Below are positions 55,381 through 64,000 of a stretch of DNA of 64,000 nucleotides, one piece after another. Below the pieces are notes generated by a model. The model searched no databases. It saw only the letters and a program-made list of their open reading frames with translations, and was not told the DNA's origin. A program made the translations under genes and the position numbers. The stretch is taken from the NCBI GenBank assembly GCA_014529385.2, contig CM043944.1, positions 88,688,884-88,752,883 of the forward strand, written 5' to 3'. The stretch comes from Adiantum capillus-veneris (lineage: Eukaryota; Streptophyta; Polypodiopsida; Polypodiales; Pteridaceae). How positions within the stretch are numbered: the stretch's first letter is position 1; every line of letters starts with the position of its first letter.

Positions 55381-56664
55381 CAAAAGAAGGCTGCCAAGGA
55401 ACAAGCAAAGCTTAAAAAAATCCAAGCAAGAGTTGAGGCTCAAGAACGACAACAACGTCTTAGACACCAACGAGAGGCTAATCTGGGAATCACGCAAGCA
55501 TTTTTCGAGGACACAGATGACGACTCATTAGAATCTGAGCCACCCCTACGATACCCAATTGAGCTAAATAGCCCCTATGGGAAAGTGCTATACAATGCCT
55601 TATTAGATACGGGAGCTAAACACAATTTGTTATCCTATGGATTTTGGTGTCAATTAGGGAAACCGACCCTATCCCCGAGTACGATGCAAGTCAAGGGCAT
55701 TAATAAAAAGAAAACTGCTATTCTTGGAGTCCTTCAGACCCCTGTTGTCTATGACAATGGAAGCATAGTGCAGAGGTTTCTAGTCATGCCCGCGGGAGCT
55801 ATGGAAGGCCACGTAAAATTGGGACGCACGTGGATGTTGGCAACCAAATGCACTATTGATTGGGATACTGTTAGTGTCATGACGCGACCACCGACTCTTA
55901 CCCCTATCATTCAAGCAAAGTCACCTACGTTGCAAACTCTAGCAAAGTTGAAGGATAGTCAACATTCACAAGCCAAGGTGGTTAACTCATCTTTGCCAGC
56001 TACCCATGAATCTAGCACTTCAACACTTGTAGTTGCAGCAAGTACTAATATTGCACGTACTCAACTTGCACGACCTAAGAGTACATATCAATGGGTCCCC
56101 AAGGCCTTATTTACAACTACCTCAACCCTCCCATCCATTCCAAGAAAAAATTTCCTGGGAAAACCAAGAGCGCGCCCTAAGAGAGTCAAGACCAAATCAC
56201 GATGGATTCCAAAACAACTATTAGAAGCCCAAGGCTACTATGATGGAAATGAGCAAATTTGGGTACCTAAACGTAAAATGTGTCCTTTCCTATCAACAAC
56301 AAACCCATATGAGTCCAACAGTGTAATGCTAAAGCCAATGGCAGACCGTGGGAAGGGAAAGATCACAGAATGCTACACACCTAGTCCAGAGCTAGTTTGG
56401 GCTCCAAGGCAAAACCAACTTATTGCACCTAGCTCAGGAAGGGGGGAATTCCATGAAGCTTCTAGCTCCTCATGTAATACATCCATAGAGGTAAAAGCTT
56501 CTACACATCCTCCATCTATAGTAATGGACCTCCATGAAGCTACAAAAGAGTCCACAACTCCCAGTGTTCAAGAATCACCTGATGAACCACTTCAAGTTCG
56601 ATCCTGGGAGAGTACCTTACCACCCTTGCAACTTGATGAGGCACCTAGGGTAATAGAAAACTAA
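55381..56664 (+). pseudogene. Gypsy A post-integrase tail with second retropepsin-like domain
   Basis: Open to TAA 56662-56664. A charged, Gln/Lys-rich stretch likely to be coiled coil (QKKAAKEQAKLKKIQARVEA) comes first. Then a retropepsin-like domain at about 55550-55880: YNALLDTGAKHNLLSYGFW (DTGA codons 55606-55617), a flap-like INKKKTAILGVL, and VKLGRTWMLATKCTIDW in the position of the second strand. The tail has W-[VIA]-P-[KR] four times (QWVPKAL, RWIPKQL, IWVPKRK, VWAPRQN) and a Ser/Pro-rich end. D lacks this region. A second protease-like fold after integrase is not a standard Gypsy layout that I know. Confidence 0.85.
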
Positions 56665-56888
56665 TGGCAAAAATCCTCACCTATTACCAACTGGAACAAT
56701 TGGTTTCAAAGGGTGACAAGCTCATTTCAAACGGTATGATCTGCCCAAGGAAGGGGGGAGTGTTTGTGGACATCCATCATTCACTTGCTTCCCTCTCAAC
56801 CTTTCTCCCTGACCTCTTAATCTTCGATCTTAGGGAATGTATATATAAAGCCTTATACTCACAAAAACAAGATAAAAAAGTAAAATAG
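56664..56888 (+). CDS. Small ORF overlapping end of A polyprotein (TAATG)
   Basis: 74 codons. Its ATG shares a base with the polyprotein stop (TAATG). Sequence MAKILTYYQLEQLVSKGDKL ... then a hydrophobic SLASLSTFLPDLLIFDL and a Lys-rich end. No recognised family. The second polypurine 11-mer (56748-56758) lies inside it. Could be chance; no second copy exists in the window to test conservation. Confidence 0.35.
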   Translation: MAKILTYYQLEQLVSKGDKLISNGMICPRKGGVFVDIHHSLASLSTFLPDLLIFDLRECIYKALYSQKQDKKVK

Positions 56889-56985
56889 CAAGAGCCATAA
56901 CACAAATCATAAAAACAAATTATGCACAAGAACACGACCCTTGTAATATTTGCACTCTAACCATCATCTATTTGCGTGTACAGAT

Positions 56986-57408
56986 ATGGCTAGTACGCTA
57001 GAGTCATCCACTCCTGCCTTGGGTGAGAGGTACCCTCGTTACTTTTCACAAATATTTCACATGGTCTTTCCAGTGCTTGCATGTGAATGGGATTTGATAG
57101 GGACGCTAGCATGTGAGAGGAATTTTGAAGTGTTAGAATGGCTGATACGTCTCTTGACCACGTCTGATCCATACTTAGAAGAGAGCGATTCTCCCATTGC
57201 ACAAGCCTACCCTTTTGACCAAGATGACTATAGGCGTCTAGTGACCTTCTTAGTAAACATGGGCACCTATGATGAAGAAGAAAATTTACACGACTACACG
57301 GATGGCACATATGGTCTCATGGATGATGACTTCGTTTATCTCGACGACGAGGATAGGGGTTTAGCCTTAGGGTTTCCCCCCAACCTCTACAATATCCTAT
57401 TCCCTTGA
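56986..57408 (+). CDS. Acidic small ORF in 3' region of A
   Basis: 141 codons from ATG 56986 (MASTLESSTPALGERYP). Mixed hydrophobic/aromatic first half (FSQIFHMVFPVLACEWDLIG, EVLEWLIRLL) and a strongly acidic second half (YDEEENLHDY, MDDDFVYLDDEDRG). No signal peptide or transmembrane segment typical of an env-like gene. Intact in an element whose polyprotein has six stops. Function unknown. Confidence 0.5.
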   Translation: MASTLESSTPALGERYPRYFSQIFHMVFPVLACEWDLIGTLACERNFEVLEWLIRLLTTSDPYLEESDSPIAQAYPFDQDDYRRLVTFLVNMGTYDEEENLHDYTDGTYGLMDDDFVYLDDEDRGLALGFPPNLYNILFP

Positions 57409-58768
57409 CTCTCTAGGGGGGAGTGCAAATAATTAGATTAGGGTTCCTTATGTTTTTTGTTGTGTTCAATAAGTGTTGATACCTTTTTCCACTAATGTGC
57501 CTCCTGGAGGTATTCCTTTTGTTTCCTAGTGTGTACAGGAGCGTGTTGCTATTGGTAGGATTTGGACCTTCATGGAATCTTTATCTCGACTCACTCTTCA
57601 AATCAAGCGCGACCATTGACACAAACAGGTGTTTCTTGTCCATTAGCATTGCCCCTTATATTTTTGCATCCATGTTTGTCTGCTTTGATTGTGATTGGTA
57701 GCATAATATTCAGCGCATTTGCTTAGTATCAAACATTTAATTCAATGTAATCTTTTGTCATAATCAGTTGTCTAGGTTTAAAACTCAAGCAGTCCGACTA
57801 AGCTAGTTTGACCAAGTTAGGTGTTAGAGATCTTCTCTTAATACCATGGGGAATGCCTTCCTAATAATCAACGGTTACTTAGGTTCTTAATCCGATTTAG
57901 GCAGCATTGTGTGAAATGTACTAGGGCTTTCTAGTGGGCTTGACTCTATTGACCTTTAGCTTAAGTATTATAAAGGGAGTTTACTAGTGTGATGAGCCTG
58001 GGGAGGTGTATCAGTGTTATATGACCCCCCAAAGTTACAAAATTAAAATGCTGAAAATGAACAAACAAAAAAATCAAAGTGCCACACTGTAAAATCTTAA
58101 GCTGGAAGAGAAATCTCAGCTTGATTTGGTACTTCACTCACATGTATTGCCTATGGTACTTGAGCCCTAGAGGTTCCCAGTGTGGGCGCTTTTCCTTGAA
58201 AAGTAAAAAACCCAAGGCATACAAAATAAGCACACACATCAAATTGAATCACTGTGAAAAGACTTTGGGGGGTCAAAGAAAAAGTAATCAGTCAGGCAAT
58301 GATTTCATGAGAAATTCCTTTTATGGTAGCTTAACTACAAGGTCTTCTAGATAGAGCCTCTAGTCAGCCCTCGAACATGAATACTTGGCTCTCGCGATTA
58401 AACAACTTAATTGACCACAGAAAATTAAGAAGCTTACCCATGGTATTAATATTCGATCTCTAGTGCCTTTCGACGGCAAATTAGCGACCCCAGACTTGTA
58501 TAATTTTTTACCTTTACATCTGTTTATGCATTTGATTACATTGCAATTTAATGTTCATTGCTGACAAATTGTTTGAAATTCTTTTACCAATCAATGTGTC
58601 TACCTAAAACTGCATTTGCTTTTTAATCACTTATGAAAATGCAATTACTGTGCCAATGTTGTTTCATTTTGCAGTGACTGAAGAAGGCTAAGGACATTCA
58701 TCTCAAATGCTCTTCCACCTCGACGAACGAGCTTCAACTCAATAGCTTCCGAGGACGGAATCTACATC
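57409..58768. other. 3' non-coding region of Gypsy A
   Basis: About 1.36 kb between the last ORF and the PPT. Begins with AGGGGGGAGTG (57415-57425). I see no conserved coding sequence. Long 3' non-coding regions are common in large plant Gypsy elements. Confidence 0.6.
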
Positions 58769-58781
58769 AGGAAGGGGGGCA
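58769..58781 (+). other. Polypurine tract of Gypsy A
   Basis: AGGAAGGGGGGCA directly before the 3' LTR. The 11-mer AGGAAGGGGGG also occurs at 56436-56446 and 56748-56758. Confidence 0.85.
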
Positions 58782-59371
58782 TGTTAACCCTCACGGCTCA
58801 CGGACACCCCATCACGTACGATGGACGTGTATTATGTATTTGGTAGAGCCAGGTACCGGGCTTGTCGGACCAATAGGAAAAGGGTAAGAGTGATCACTGA
58901 TGAGAGGCGCACTCTAACTGGGACATTCAAGGGATTAGTTGGCTAAGCATGGGCGCCCAAGTGTGAATGGGGTGAGCTCATATAAAAGCCAACTAAACCT
59001 AAAATTCACTCATTCTCTCATTTGTGCAATAGAAGAGTGCTCTTGCTCCATCTCCATCTCCATCTCCACCTTCTTCTTCTTCACCTCCGTGTGTGTGTGT
59101 ATGTGAGAGAGAGAGAGAGGGAGAGTGTGTGTGCGATCGAGCATTACGAAGGCACGACGGCGGCGAAGCGGTTGAGCGCGGCATGACTGCAGCTTCTTCT
59201 TCATCGCGGCGAGGAATCCACTACGAAGGCGAGCGTAGAGCGGTGAGTGACATACCCTTTTCTCTCTTGAGCTTGCTAAGTTTAGGCTTGTTGTGTGCTT
59301 GGAGCCATTTGTGGCTCGCACACGGTGTATCGGCAAGTCCTTTGCTTCGAGAGTGCGGCAAGGAGCGCACA
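58782..59371 (+). repeat. 3' LTR of Gypsy A
   Basis: 590 bp. Differences from the 5' LTR seen by eye: about ten substitutions (for example CGACGG/CGATGG, AGTTAGG/AGCCAGG, ACCGATG/ACTGATG), mostly transitions, no indel. TATAAAA at 58981-58987. Confidence 0.97.
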
Positions 59372-59376
59372 CCAAG

Positions 59377-61094
59377 TAATCTTTGTACATATTTTGTTCG
59401 TTAAAAATTACATCCCTACTCCTTAAGATTTTACCATCTTCAGGATTCCATAGGCGATACCCAAAGTCACCTTCTCCATAGCCAATGAAGAAACACTTTT
59501 TGGACTTTGCATCTAGCTTTGATCCTAGGCTTCTATCTATGTGCATGAAAGCCTCACACCCAAACACTTTGAGAAATGCATAATTCACCGGTTTACCTGT
59601 CCATGCCTCTTCTGGAACTCCCCCATCCAATGTCGTTGAGGGTGACCGGTTGATTAAGTACACAGACGTACTTACGGCTTCCGCCCAAAGCTCAAGCGGT
59701 AGGCTAGCATGTAGCCGCATGCTTCATGGTCGCTCCATGATTGTTCTGTTCATCCTTTCCGAAATCCCATTTTGTTGAGGCGTCCTTGGGGTTGTGCTTT
59801 GCCTCCGAATGCCATTGTTAGCACAAAAGCTTTCAAAAGCTTGGCTGTAATATTCACCTCCATTGTCGGATCTGAGGCATTTAACCTTGGTACCTGTTTC
59901 ATTCTCCACAAAGGCTTTCCACCTTTGAAATATGGAAAATACATCGGACTTATTCTTCATGACATAAACCCATGTTTTTCTAGTCGCATCGTCTATGAAT
60001 GTTACATAGTACAATGAGCCACCAAGTGATGGTGTACTTGCAGGACCCCAAACATCAGAATGAACCAACTCAAGTTTTTTATTTTTTCTTTCATTTCCTA
60101 ATTTTTGAAATTTTACCCTCTTTTGTTTACCATAAACACAATCTTCACAGAACTCTAAGTCCACTTCTTTCAAACCTGGTAGAAGCTTCTTTGTTTGAAG
60201 GATTTGCATTCCTTTGGCACTCATATGCCCAAGTCGGTAGTGCCACACCGCACTGTCAACTTCTGTAGTTGCTGCACAAGCGGAAGGTTGCGTGCTAACA
60301 TTACACAAGTAAAGTGTACCGACTTTTTCACCCTTGGCAACCACCAAAGATCCCTTTGAGATCTTCCACCGTTTGTTTCCGAATGCAATGTTGTGACCTT
60401 CATCGTCCAATTGTCCTGTAGAGATGAAATTTTTGCGAAGAGAAGGAACATGCCTAACATCTTTAAGCTTCCATTCATTTCCGTTAGCAGTTCTGACAGA
60501 AACTGTACCTTTGCCGACAATCTCACAAGCTTCATCATCTCCCAAGTATACATACCCAAAATTACCTTTGGTGTAGTATTGGAAATGTTGCTTGTGTGGT
60601 GTCGCATGGAATGAAGCCCCGGAATCTACTATCCAGGAATTAGACACATTGTCTAATGAGAGAATTAGAGCATCTTGCTCTACTTTACCTGCCACATTGG
60701 CCTCCGATGTTGGCTTGTTGTCTTGAGACTCTGTCTCCTTCTTCTTCTTGGACCAGCAATTCTTCTTGACGTGGCCCTTCTTGCCGCAGTTCCAACATTC
60801 AAGAACTAACTTTGTGCGTGACTTGCTCCGCCTTGAGCGATCACGACCCTTCTGGTTTTTGAACCTCTCCTTAGGCCTTCCTCTTATTTCTACTGACAAT
60901 GCAGCACTTGATGATTGTCCTGTGCTTCTCCTTCGTATTTCCTCGCTTAGGAGAACACCCACAACATCATCAAACTTAAGAGTATTTGTGCCAGAGATAG
61001 AATTACTTACAGCCATCACAAGGCTGTCCCAACTATCTGGTAGAGATGATAGTATAACAAGAGCTCGCACTTCGTCATCGAAATTGATTTTCAC
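59377..61094 (-). pseudogene. Copia W nucleocapsid, protease and integrase, right of Gypsy A
   Basis: Minus strand. 61094-59724 is open for 456 codons: KINFDDEVRALVILSSLPDSW, zinc knuckle CWNCGKKGHVKKNC, protease VDSGASFHATPHKQHF, pre-integrase HYRLGHMSAKGM and CEDCVYGK, and integrase FIDDATRKTWVYV, RSDNGGEYYSQ and PQQNGISERM. A TGA at 59724 (Arg in Z) stops it. The same frame continues to 59377 with FGCEAFMHI and FFIGYGEGDFGYRLW and then meets the flank of A. The 128-codon ORF at 60607-60221 is another frame of the same sequence. Confidence 0.93.
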
Positions 61095-61504
61095 GATCGA
61101 AGTTGACTTATGTTTGTGTTAAAGTCATTTAGGCGTTCTGCAACTGAACCATTCTCTGCCATCTTTAGATTGAACAAGTGCTTCATAAGAAATACCTTAT
61201 TGGATGCCGATGGTTTCTCATAGAAGTCGTCAAGTGACTTCATCAAGTCCTCCGTGGTCTTCATCTCCGAAACATTGAAGGACATCGTTGACGCTAAGCT
61301 TAACCGGATTGTTCCCAGTGCCGTTCGATCAAGGACAATCCATGCTTCATCTGCCATCGTTGCGGGCTTCTTTGCAAGACCGCCTAGTGGCAAATAGAGG
61401 TCCTTCTGGTACAGATAGTCTTCAATCTGCATCTTCCAATGTTGGTAGTTTTTGCCGTTGAACTTCTCAATCTTGAGCTTTCCTTCCTCCGCCATAACTC
61501 CCAC
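61091..61504 (-). pseudogene. Copia W gag N-terminal part
   Basis: Minus strand, 137 codons, MGVMAEEGKLKIEKFNGKNY to QLRS-stop. Overlaps the following frame by 4 bases (61091-61094), exactly as in Z. UBN2-like motifs DYLYQKDLYLPLGG and LFNLKMAENGSVAERLNDFN. Confidence 0.93.
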
Positions 61505-61554
61505 TCAATTCAAGGAATCCTTTCCTTGAAATAATTTAACTATGAGCAAATCTT

Positions 61555-61566
61555 GCTCTGATACCA
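61555..61566 (-). other. tRNA-Met primer binding site of Copia W
   Basis: Minus strand TGGTATCAGAGC, two bases from the 5' LTR. Confidence 0.95.
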
Positions 61567-61568
61567 GT

Positions 61569-62347
61569 TGTTAGGAAATAAGACGTAGCTAAATAGATAA
61601 TTGAGTAGATTACTTAATGGAGAGAGATAGATTTCACACACAAGAGATTATAGAGTAGAGAGAGAGAGAGAGAGTACACACGATATACGTGGTTCACCCA
61701 ATGTGGGCTACGTCCACGGGAAAGCTGCCACTCAATGGCTTTAGTACTTCAAAACAAGAAGTAGTTTACAAAGGGATTATACCCTTAATGGAGCTCCCGC
61801 CTTGCTTCACTCTCACCACCTCACACTCACCTTGTTGCATCAACTTCACACTATGAAATGTGTGTAGAAATGGCCTCCTTTTATAGGCCAAAAGGGCTGC
61901 CCTCTCTTATGAGAGGTAGCCATGTGTAGCCGCCCTTGTGTGAATAAGTCCAAATCGGACCCTCCAATCCGCCCATGTGTGGCCGACCTTGTGTAGACAA
62001 ATCCGCTTTTGAATTCGGCCACCGGCCACTGGCCATTGACTTCCGACCACCGGCCATTAACTATCGGCCACCGGCCAACCGAACGGTTGTTTTCCGACCA
62101 CTTTTCGGCCGCCGTCCGGCCATAATATTCTGGCGAAAAGGAATATTCCGGCGAGGGAAAAAAAAGTCTCGGGGGCTTTTGCCCCCGAGGCCCCTAAAGT
62201 TGCCCCTGATTTTTGACTGTGGAAATTTTGGTTTCCGGTGAGTGATTTTCCGTTACGCACGATGGCTTCTCCTCATAATGGGGGCCTTACAAATGTGCGC
62301 TTTTACCACAGAAAATTACAAGGCTAAATCAAGCTCCATACTTAACA
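61569..62347 (-). repeat. 5' LTR of Copia W
   Basis: 779 bp, shortest of the four family LTRs, mainly because its GA tract is only about 18 bases (61657-61674) and it has few minisatellite units. Minus-strand TATAAAA at 61879-61885. A short duplication AATATTC-GGCGA (62126-62155) is private to this copy. Confidence 0.95.
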
Positions 62348-63460
62348 GGTTCATCTGAGTTATAATCTCTTTGTTCCTATTTTTCTTTAATTTCTACTCA
62401 AACAAGACCTTAAGAAAACAACGAGTCTCTTGGAAGTTAAGATTTTATCTTGATGCAAGTTTCAAGTTAACCCCATCTTGAAAACATCCCATTTGTTTTC
62501 TTTGCATCATTTGCCATCCATGGGACACCTCCATGGAAGCGATGGCAGTTTTATGTTCAAGCAACACGTTTGTCACTTTTGTGAAGCTATCCCCTTACTT
62601 GTCCCTTCTTCGTAGTTGCAAAACAAACTTGAAATTAGACAAGCTTGAAATGAACAATGCATATGCTCTATACAATGACCTTTGCTTAAGTGTAAACCAT
62701 GAGTAGTGGACACAAAACTTTAGAATGTACCAACTTGTAAAAGTCAAGAAAATAATCTTTAAACTTCCTTTGAGTGATTATGTACGAGTAGATGATTGAT
62801 TATGCAAGAATAGAACCCTTCAATGAATGATAGTGAATGATAGTACAAGAGTAAAAATGCAATTTTTTCAAGAGTGAACATGCTAGTGTAGTGAGAAATG
62901 TGCATGCAATGAAGTATGAATGATTAACAATTTCTTCTTTAAAAATGGGATTTAGGCATACCTTGCTATCATAGAGAAAATTAATTCCGTACCTAGGAGT
63001 GGTTTAAGGGTTTGTGGTTTTCAAATCTGACAAGAGGAGAAGGGAGGATAACCCTACTTGAAAGGGAAATTCTCTTTCAAAGAAAACTCCTTTGGGTATG
63101 ATAAAATTTCCCTTCAAAAACTCAACTCTCTCTTGAGAGAATTAGTTTTTGACTTAAGTATGTCACTAAAAACTTTTACACACATAATTTATGCAAAATT
63201 AAAAAAAAGTTGTGAGCCTTTCATTCGGAGCATTCCTTTCGGAGAAATTATAATTCCTCTTTTGAAAAATAAAGTTAGTTCCAAAAACAATTTCCATACT
63301 TAGTTGCCTTTGATTTATGGCATTTACATTTATAAGAGTAATTTAGGTAAGAGAATAAAAATAACTTAGAAATCAATAAAGAGGTTTATGCAAGATTAAG
63401 GGATAATTAGGGATATTAGTCACCATTCATCATGCATACTATTTAGGTAAATATGATCTC

Positions 63461-63606
63461 CAATCATCTATGGTTAAAGAGAGTGCTTTATACTCTCTCT
63501 ATGCCATATTGGTCTAGTAATATTACTCTCTTTCCAATCACCTATGGTTAAAGAGAGTGCTTTCTACTCTCTCTCTATGCCATATTAGTTTGGTAATCTT
63601 AAAAAA
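63461..63606. repeat. 74-bp tandem duplication
   Basis: CCTATGGTTAAAGAGAGTGC and CTCTCTATGCCATATT-G blocks repeat at 74-bp offset with a few changes. Each unit contains the short inverted repeat AAAGAGAGTG...TACTCTCT, so each could form a hairpin. Confidence 0.85.
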
Positions 63607-63765
63607 TTTGAAATAACTGAACTCTAAATAACATCATGGTTAGTTATGATTAGTAATGAACTTTAATAAAAAAAGAACAACAAAATTAAGAAGTTTTCCT
63701 TCTTCCAAAGTAAGTAAAAGAAAGGCTTACTTATGAAAAGGTGAGAGCTTAAGCACGAATTTAAG

Positions 63766-63875
63766 TAAGCATGAAAGGTAAATCACTTTCAAGCAAGCGC
63801 AATAGTATAAAGAGAACAAGAAAGCATGAAAGGTAAATCACTTTCAAGCAAGTGCAACATCATAAAGAGAATAAG
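63766..63875. repeat. 55-bp tandem duplication
   Basis: Units 63766-63820 and 63821-63875 share AAGCATGAAAGGTAAATCAC and TTTCAAGCAAG-GCAA with about five differences. Confidence 0.85.
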
Positions 63876-64000
63876 AAAACATTACCTTAGTGTGTTTATG
63901 GTAGGGTGTTCTTCTTGCTTTGATAATTATCAAAGAATCTTGGTGACATAGTCATCTCTTTCCCTCTTCACTTCGCTTGAAGATCACCAATTGTGCTGCT

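Larger units (their letters stand above)
45778..59371 (+). mobile_element. Nested Ty3/Gypsy A, 13594 bp, TSD ccaag
   Basis: LTRs 45778-46367 and 58782-59371, both 590 bp, TGTTAACC...GCGCACA, differing at about ten sites with no indel. Duplication ccaag at 45773-45777 and 59372-59376. Primer site 46372-46389, PPT 58769-58781. A single 9.5-kb frame encodes gag to a post-integrase second protease-like domain, with six in-frame stops. No chromodomain and no second RNase H between RNase H and integrase. This fits the non-chromovirus plant Gypsy branch (Athila- or Phygy/Selgy-like); the lineage is uncertain. Confidence 0.96.
43105..62347 (-). mobile_element. Ty1/Copia W, split by Gypsy A, TSD ggttc
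   Basis: LTRs 43105-43953 and 61569-62347, TGTTAGG...TTAACA. Duplication ggttc at 43100-43104 and 62348-62352. Primer site 61555-61566 (TGGTATCAGAGC on the minus strand), PPT 43954-43966. Without the 13.6-kb Gypsy A and its duplication it would be about 5.6 kb. Same family as Z. Inactivated by A, two indel frameshifts in RT (a 4-bp insertion near 45370, a 2-bp deletion near 44711), the gag frameshift, and stops at 45050 and 59724. Confidence 0.95.
62353..64000. other. AT-rich right end, no gene recognised
   Basis: Continuation of the sequence into which W inserted. The only ORF of note (63058-63303, 81 codons, TTG start) has no recognisable motif. Two local tandem duplications (63461-63606, 63766-63875). 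Nothing else seen. Confidence 0.5.

Noticed and set aside
56986-57408. Env-like gene in Gypsy A
   Set aside because: No signal peptide, no transmembrane segment and no Cys pattern; kept only as an unknown ORF.
63058-63303. 81-codon ORF at the right end
   Set aside because: Non-ATG start, no motif, AT-rich background; likely chance.

Overview
The window reads as nuclear DNA from a land plant with a large, repeat-rich genome. Nearly all recognisable coding sequence is LTR-retrotransposon gag/pol: plant Ty1/Copia of Tork-like type and Ty3/Gypsy without a chromodomain. Priming sites fit plant initiator-Met and Asp tRNAs. I found no host gene, no rRNA or tRNA gene and no CRISPR array. I cannot name the species; nothing excludes a gymnosperm, fern or lycophyte. 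Boundaries and divergences were read by eye. || Layout. 0.66-10 kb: a plus-strand Copia relic (K) split by a truncated, decayed Gypsy (D); K also carries a 218-bp MITE. 10.4-20.6 kb: three broken minus-strand Copia relics in a row (V, X, Y). 20.6-21.6 kb: a minus-strand Gypsy integrase relic (G2) holding two more copies of the same MITE family. 21.6-29.5 kb: a plus-strand LTR and gag relic (C2), its LTR split by Copia Z (21973-27639, TSD attcc). 29.6-31.8 kb: a minus-strand Gypsy gag relic (B). 31.8-42.0 kb: an old minus-strand Gypsy (M) with about 2.1-kb LTRs. 43.1-62.3 kb: Copia W (TSD ggttc), same family as Z, split by a 13.6-kb plus-strand Gypsy (A, 45778-59371, TSD ccaag). The ends (1-659, 42043-43104, 62353-64000) hold no recognisable gene. 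|| The most informative element is Gypsy A. Its two 590-bp LTRs differ at about ten sites and its main coding frame runs about 9.5 kb without a frameshift, broken only by six in-frame stops. Order: gag, four zinc knuckles, a retropepsin-like domain with DGGA, RT, RNase H, integrase with GPY module, then a second retropepsin-like domain with canonical DTGA, then a tail of W-[VIA]-P-[KR] repeats and two small 3' ORFs. An exact polypurine 11-mer occurs three times in its last 3 kb. Relic D is a relative that preserves the gag and first-protease half. || Other points of note: a MITE family (three copies, two at exactly 218 bp with perfect 8-bp TSDs), a gag frameshift shared by Z and W, and LTR-embedded micro- and minisatellites that vary between copies. 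Nothing here looks currently autonomous; the elements read as nested layers of different age.
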